This document shows positions 56,301 through 58,272 of a stretch of 58,272 nt of DNA, in pieces (positions within the stretch are counted from its first letter, which is position 1; each line of letters begins with the position of its first letter). Source of the stretch: CAZMFZ01 sp964565665 (GTDB lineage: Bacteria; Bacteroidota; Bacteroidia; Cytophagales; UBA9547); the NCBI GenBank assembly GCA_964565665.1, contig CAZMFZ010000004.1:1-58272 (forward strand). The letters are read 5' to 3'. The position numbers were made by a program, and so were the translations under genes. The notes beneath the pieces were generated by a model. That model saw only the letters and a program-made list of their open reading frames with translations. It made no database searches and was not told the DNA's origin.

Positions 56301-56465
56301 CTCAAAATGATGGGCGGCATTATAAATAAAATGAAGCAATCGGATATATTGGAAAAGAAAAAAATGGATCGGTCACTTATGCCAGGTACATTATATGCCA
56401 GCATGAGCGACCAGCAACTGATTGATCTGGTAGAATATTTAAGTACTTTGAAGAAAGTAAATTAG
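53376..56465 (+). CDS. PVC-type heme-binding protein with propeller and HEAT repeats
   Basis: 1029 residues. A membrane-proximal signal is followed by a sugar-dehydrogenase-like propeller (about 65-440; GRIWICEGFNYRP, VLGHNFRNNYEVSVD, VAPDGSLFVADWYDAG). Then come HEAT repeats (about 450-850) and a C-terminal cytochrome c domain with C905-LS-C908-H909 and the axial methionine region RSLMPGTLY. This is the standard architecture of the family first noted in planctomycetes and verrucomicrobia. It probably passes electrons from a periplasmic oxidation to a heme acceptor; the substrate is unknown. Confidence 0.88.
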   Translation: MYTKNLYIKGATIIGCCFYLFSFKNPLGTNWVNRIFDDSTYFKLTAEQKRMNSNAMAGLIISDSLQATLFAAEPEITNPTNMDIDAKGRIWICEGFNYRPMLNEDKTVNKDGDRIVILEDVNGDGVADKTKVFYQGNDINAALGILVLGNKVIVSSSPYVFVFTDEDGDDKADKKEILFQGIGGEQHDHAIHAFVFGPDGKLYFNFGNAGEQLLDKNNNPVKDKYGVLVNDKGKPFRQGMVIRCNIDGSDLEVLGHNFRNNYEVSVDAFGTLWQSDNDDDGNKSIRINYVMEYGNYGYTDELTGAGWSSTRANMEKEINRQHWHQNDPGVVPNMLITGAGSPTGILVYEGELLPKLYQNQIIHTDAGPKVVRAYPTTKNGAGYNATMVNLIEGKDDWFRPSDLCVAPDGSLFVADWYDAGVGGHQRADLTHGRIYRVTTAKKPNYKTNKLDVSSPETAVEALKSPNMATRYLAWNAIKSFSSKAEKPLYAMLSSSNARFRARAYWALVNIEGKSKKYIAKALTDVNEDVRIVAIRMARQTEKDYLPILQKLAKDNSPQIRREVAIALRHLPYSAEAANLWADLALQYDGKDRWYLEALGIGAHDNWKSYFAAWKAKIGNNWNSPAGKDIVWRARTPEAMALLSTIISDANTPSEDIAKYFRAFDYHSDSVAKRYALLNLLTTTGINKSEIIKTAVPQFRASDLPYSTTLKKELYDRISNVKGSKEYVELVNKFRLTDQNEEIYNQIITNVDTKYANDAMKVLVGINGFGYVKNLLVTKPTDEKIKLLDAMVYTESTEIFNFKTDVILDEKQDIDVRKAAIRSFSWGWDGQDVLLQMIKDKKFPKSLEPAAANLFIIADRSFIREEASKYIKIQSPYADKPMPVITELTKQKGDMVSGLKVYNKYCLSCHALNGKGINFGPGLSEIGSKFGKDGLYLSILLPDAGVSFGYEGYIVKLKAGGGGAGIITSQTETDLELKMMGGIINKMKQSDILEKKKMDRSLMPGTLYASMSDQQLIDLVEYLSTLKKVN

Positions 56466-56489
56466 AATTTTTTTGCTGAAATTATAGGT

Positions 56490-56535
56490 ATGTACTTCAC
56501 AGGTTTGAATCAATTGTCAAACCTGTGAAGTACAT
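56490..56535. terminator. Long perfect hairpin between convergent genes
   Basis: ATGTACTTCACAGGTTTGA (starting at 56490) pairs with its exact complement ending at 56535, a 19-bp perfect stem with a loop of about 8 nt. It lies 1 bp past the metF stop on the minus strand, so it probably terminates both genes. The CTTCACAGGTTT sequence type also resembles REP-like palindromes. Confidence 0.75.
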
Positions 56536-56536
56536 T

Positions 56537-57493
56537 TTAAAATAACTGACTAGCAATTTCCCTCACCGCTTGCGACTTGCTCATGGTGTAGTAATGCAAT
56601 ATGGGTACACCTGATTTCATCAGTTCTTTCGATTGGGCCACACACCATTCAATACCTATTTTCTTCACCGCCTCATTGTCTTTTGCTTTTTCTACCGCTT
56701 CAGCTAAAGCTTCGGGAATATCAATATGAAAAATGCTTGGTAAAATTGTTAGTTGTTTTTTAGTCGAAAACGGTTTTAATCCAGGAATTATAGGAACGTT
56801 TATACCCTCTTTTCTACATAAATCAACAAACTCGAAAAACTTCTCATTATTGAAAAACATCTGTGTCACGATGTATTCCGCTCCCAGATCTACCTTCATT
56901 TTTAAGTATTTTAAGTCACTTGTCAGGTTTGGTGCTTCAAAATGTTTTTCAGGATAGCCAGCTACACCAATGCAAAAATCGCTTGGCGAAGGATTTTGTA
57001 GTTCTTCATCATAGTAAATGCCCTTATTCATATTTACTACTTGCTTTAGTAGCTCCGATGCAAATGGATGTCCGTCTTTCTCTGGCACAAAAGTGCCTTC
57101 AGATTTTATTGCATCACCTCTGAGAACCAGCACATTGTCAATGCCTAAAAAGTTTAAATCGATAAGTGCGTTCTCAGTCTCTTCTTTATTAAATCCACCA
57201 CAAATAATATGCGGCACAGCATCAATTTTGTATTTGTGCATAATGGCAGCACAAATTCCTACGGTTCCGGGTCGCTTTCTGGTAGCGCGTTTTTCAAGCG
57301 AACCGTTTTGGAGTTTTTTGTAAATAAATTCCTCTCTATGATACGTAACCTCAATAAATGGAGGATTAAATTCCATTAGCGGATCAATGGCATCGTATAT
57401 ATTTTGAATGCTCTCCCCTTTCAAAGGAGGTAAAATTTCAAACGAAAAAAGTGTTCTGCTAGCGTTTTTTATGTGGTCGGTTACTTTGGTCAT
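56537..57493 (-). CDS. metF: Methylenetetrahydrofolate reductase
   Basis: A 318-residue FAD enzyme that reduces methylene-THF to methyl-THF for methionine synthesis. The barrel shows FEILPPLKGESI at the front, EVTYHRE, LVLRGDA and YIVTQMFF, all typical of MetF. Complete. No metH nearby. Confidence 0.95.
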   Translation of the reverse strand: MTKVTDHIKNASRTLFSFEILPPLKGESIQNIYDAIDPLMEFNPPFIEVTYHREEFIYKKLQNGSLEKRATRKRPGTVGICAAIMHKYKIDAVPHIICGGFNKEETENALIDLNFLGIDNVLVLRGDAIKSEGTFVPEKDGHPFASELLKQVVNMNKGIYYDEELQNPSPSDFCIGVAGYPEKHFEAPNLTSDLKYLKMKVDLGAEYIVTQMFFNNEKFFEFVDLCRKEGINVPIIPGLKPFSTKKQLTILPSIFHIDIPEALAEAVEKAKDNEAVKKIGIEWCVAQSKELMKSGVPILHYYTMSKSQAVREIASQLF

Positions 57494-57737
57494 TGTAATT
57501 ATAAATGTGGGGACGAAGTTAAAGCAAGGTTTTCAGAATTGTACAAACATTGCAATAGAATTACTATATAAACTTCAAATGCTACATTTTGACTATAGAA
57601 TAATTATTAACATGCCTAATTCTGGACTAAAACTCACTTAATGTGTATTAGAAGTTGGCTATTATGTGTTATCTTTGGCAGTAGAAAATAGCTTTAAAAA
57701 GCCATTCCTTGTATAGTTTTCGGCATAAAATATCATT

Positions 57738-58199
57738 TTGAAACCTAATTCTTCCACAATCCTATTTATTACGTTACTGTTTTCTTGTGCCATTCCCAGA
57801 TACAAAAAACAGCCAGATGGTGTGCAAATGGTGCATTACCACAATGGCTTAGAATACAGAGGAGTTACGCTTTGGGAATGGTTTTTTAAATACAAAAATC
57901 CTAGATATGGCGAGGGTTACGGGGTGTTGGTGAAGGATCCAGCAGCAATATATGGCAAAAATAAAAGCCATTACACCACCAGAGTAAAAGCCAGAAGAAC
58001 GTATGTGAAGCCACCTACCGAAGAGCAATGGGTAAATATGTTGAATCCACCAGTAGATTCGACAAGCCTTACAAAAACAGATGAGAAAAAAGAAATAGTA
58101 GATAATAAACCTAAGAAAGAAAATAAGAAGAAAAAAGCAGTTGATAATGAATCGTCAGGCATTAAGGAAACCTCAAGCGATTCTACTAAGAATAAATAA
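57738..58199 (+). CDS. Small putative lipoprotein with lysine-rich tail
   Basis: 153 residues from a TTG start (no ATG fits). A hydrophobic leader ends in LLFSC, a plausible lipobox with Cys17. The middle (about 25-100) is Tyr/Trp-rich (GVTLWEWFFKYKNPRYGEGY) and the tail is Lys/Glu/Ser-rich and disordered. Family unknown. The window ends soon after it. Confidence 0.6.
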   Translation: MKPNSSTILFITLLFSCAIPRYKKQPDGVQMVHYHNGLEYRGVTLWEWFFKYKNPRYGEGYGVLVKDPAAIYGKNKSHYTTRVKARRTYVKPPTEEQWVNMLNPPVDSTSLTKTDEKKEIVDNKPKKENKKKKAVDNESSGIKETSSDSTKNK

Positions 58200-58220
58200 A
58201 TGTTAAATATTTTTAACAAA

Positions 58221-58272
58221 TAATTCATAATTCATAATTCATAATTCATAATTCATAATTCATAATTCATAA
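58221..58272. repeat. 7-bp tandem repeat at window end
   Basis: Unit TAATTCA repeated about 7.4 times to the last base. The array may continue beyond the window; it is a likely cause of contig breakage. Confidence 0.95.

Noticed and set aside
1..58272. CRISPR array, prophage or known anti-phage operon
   Set aside because: No regularly spaced repeats other than the 7-bp array, no phage structural genes and no defence gene set were found; Uma2, NdpA and the RNA ligase alone are not enough.

Overview
The window is an AT-rich chromosomal segment from a member of the Bacteroidetes. The evidence is a gene with a type IX secretion (T9SS) C-terminal sorting domain, a succinylornithine-type transcarbamylase, DUF4476 and YceI secreted proteins, and promoters with the Bacteroidetes TTTG-N19-TAnnTTTG pattern in front of tRNA genes. 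A run of 10 N at 14877-14886 shows the window comes from a scaffolded draft assembly.

Region 1 (271-6893, minus strand) is a complete nine-gene ATP synthase operon in the order atpD-C-Q-R-B-E-F-A-G. This is the gene order of the laterally spread N-ATPase, not of the housekeeping bacterial F-ATPase. There is no separate delta gene, the b subunit is long and ends in a delta-like domain, and the c subunit keeps the side chains that bind Na+ in known sodium c-rings.

Region 2 (about 7170-13320) is a damaged, rearranged tract. It holds a frameshifted SHOCT gene, a polyphosphate kinase 2 C-terminus joined to foreign sequence, a large secreted protein of unknown function with richer GC, a 5'-truncated T9SS protein fused head to head with it, an IS3-family remnant and two truncated secreted-protein genes.

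Region 3 (13500-38970) is mostly ordinary core genome: tRNA-Pro and tRNA-Ser, a DUF4476 protein, a sugar kinase, trigger factor, an ATP-dependent DNA ligase, threonine deaminase, an arginine-pathway transcarbamylase, a transglutaminase-like protein, PEP carboxykinase, a histidine kinase, GatC, a membrane TPR protein, YceI, Dps, tRNA-Leu and lipoyl synthase. Two Uma2-type genes both carry an N-terminal frameshift. Intergenic regions hold palindromic REP-like elements and a two-copy structured repeat with a compensatory base change.

Region 4 (39127-56465) has two gene sets of a type best known from planctomycetes. One is DUF2231-cytochrome-LRR, PSCyt1/DUF1549/DUF1553 and DUF1501. The other is a TIM-barrel sugar isomerase plus a PVC-type heme/HEAT protein. 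Between them lie an Rnl5-like RNA ligase, a nucleoid-associated protein, tRNA-Leu(TAG), two thiol peroxidases, ArgRS and a PAS histidine kinase. MetF, a small lipoprotein and a 7-bp tandem repeat end the window.

No CRISPR array, prophage or intact transposon was seen. The most interesting unit is the N-ATPase with its merged b/delta stalk. The second is the pair of planctomycete-like cytochrome loci.
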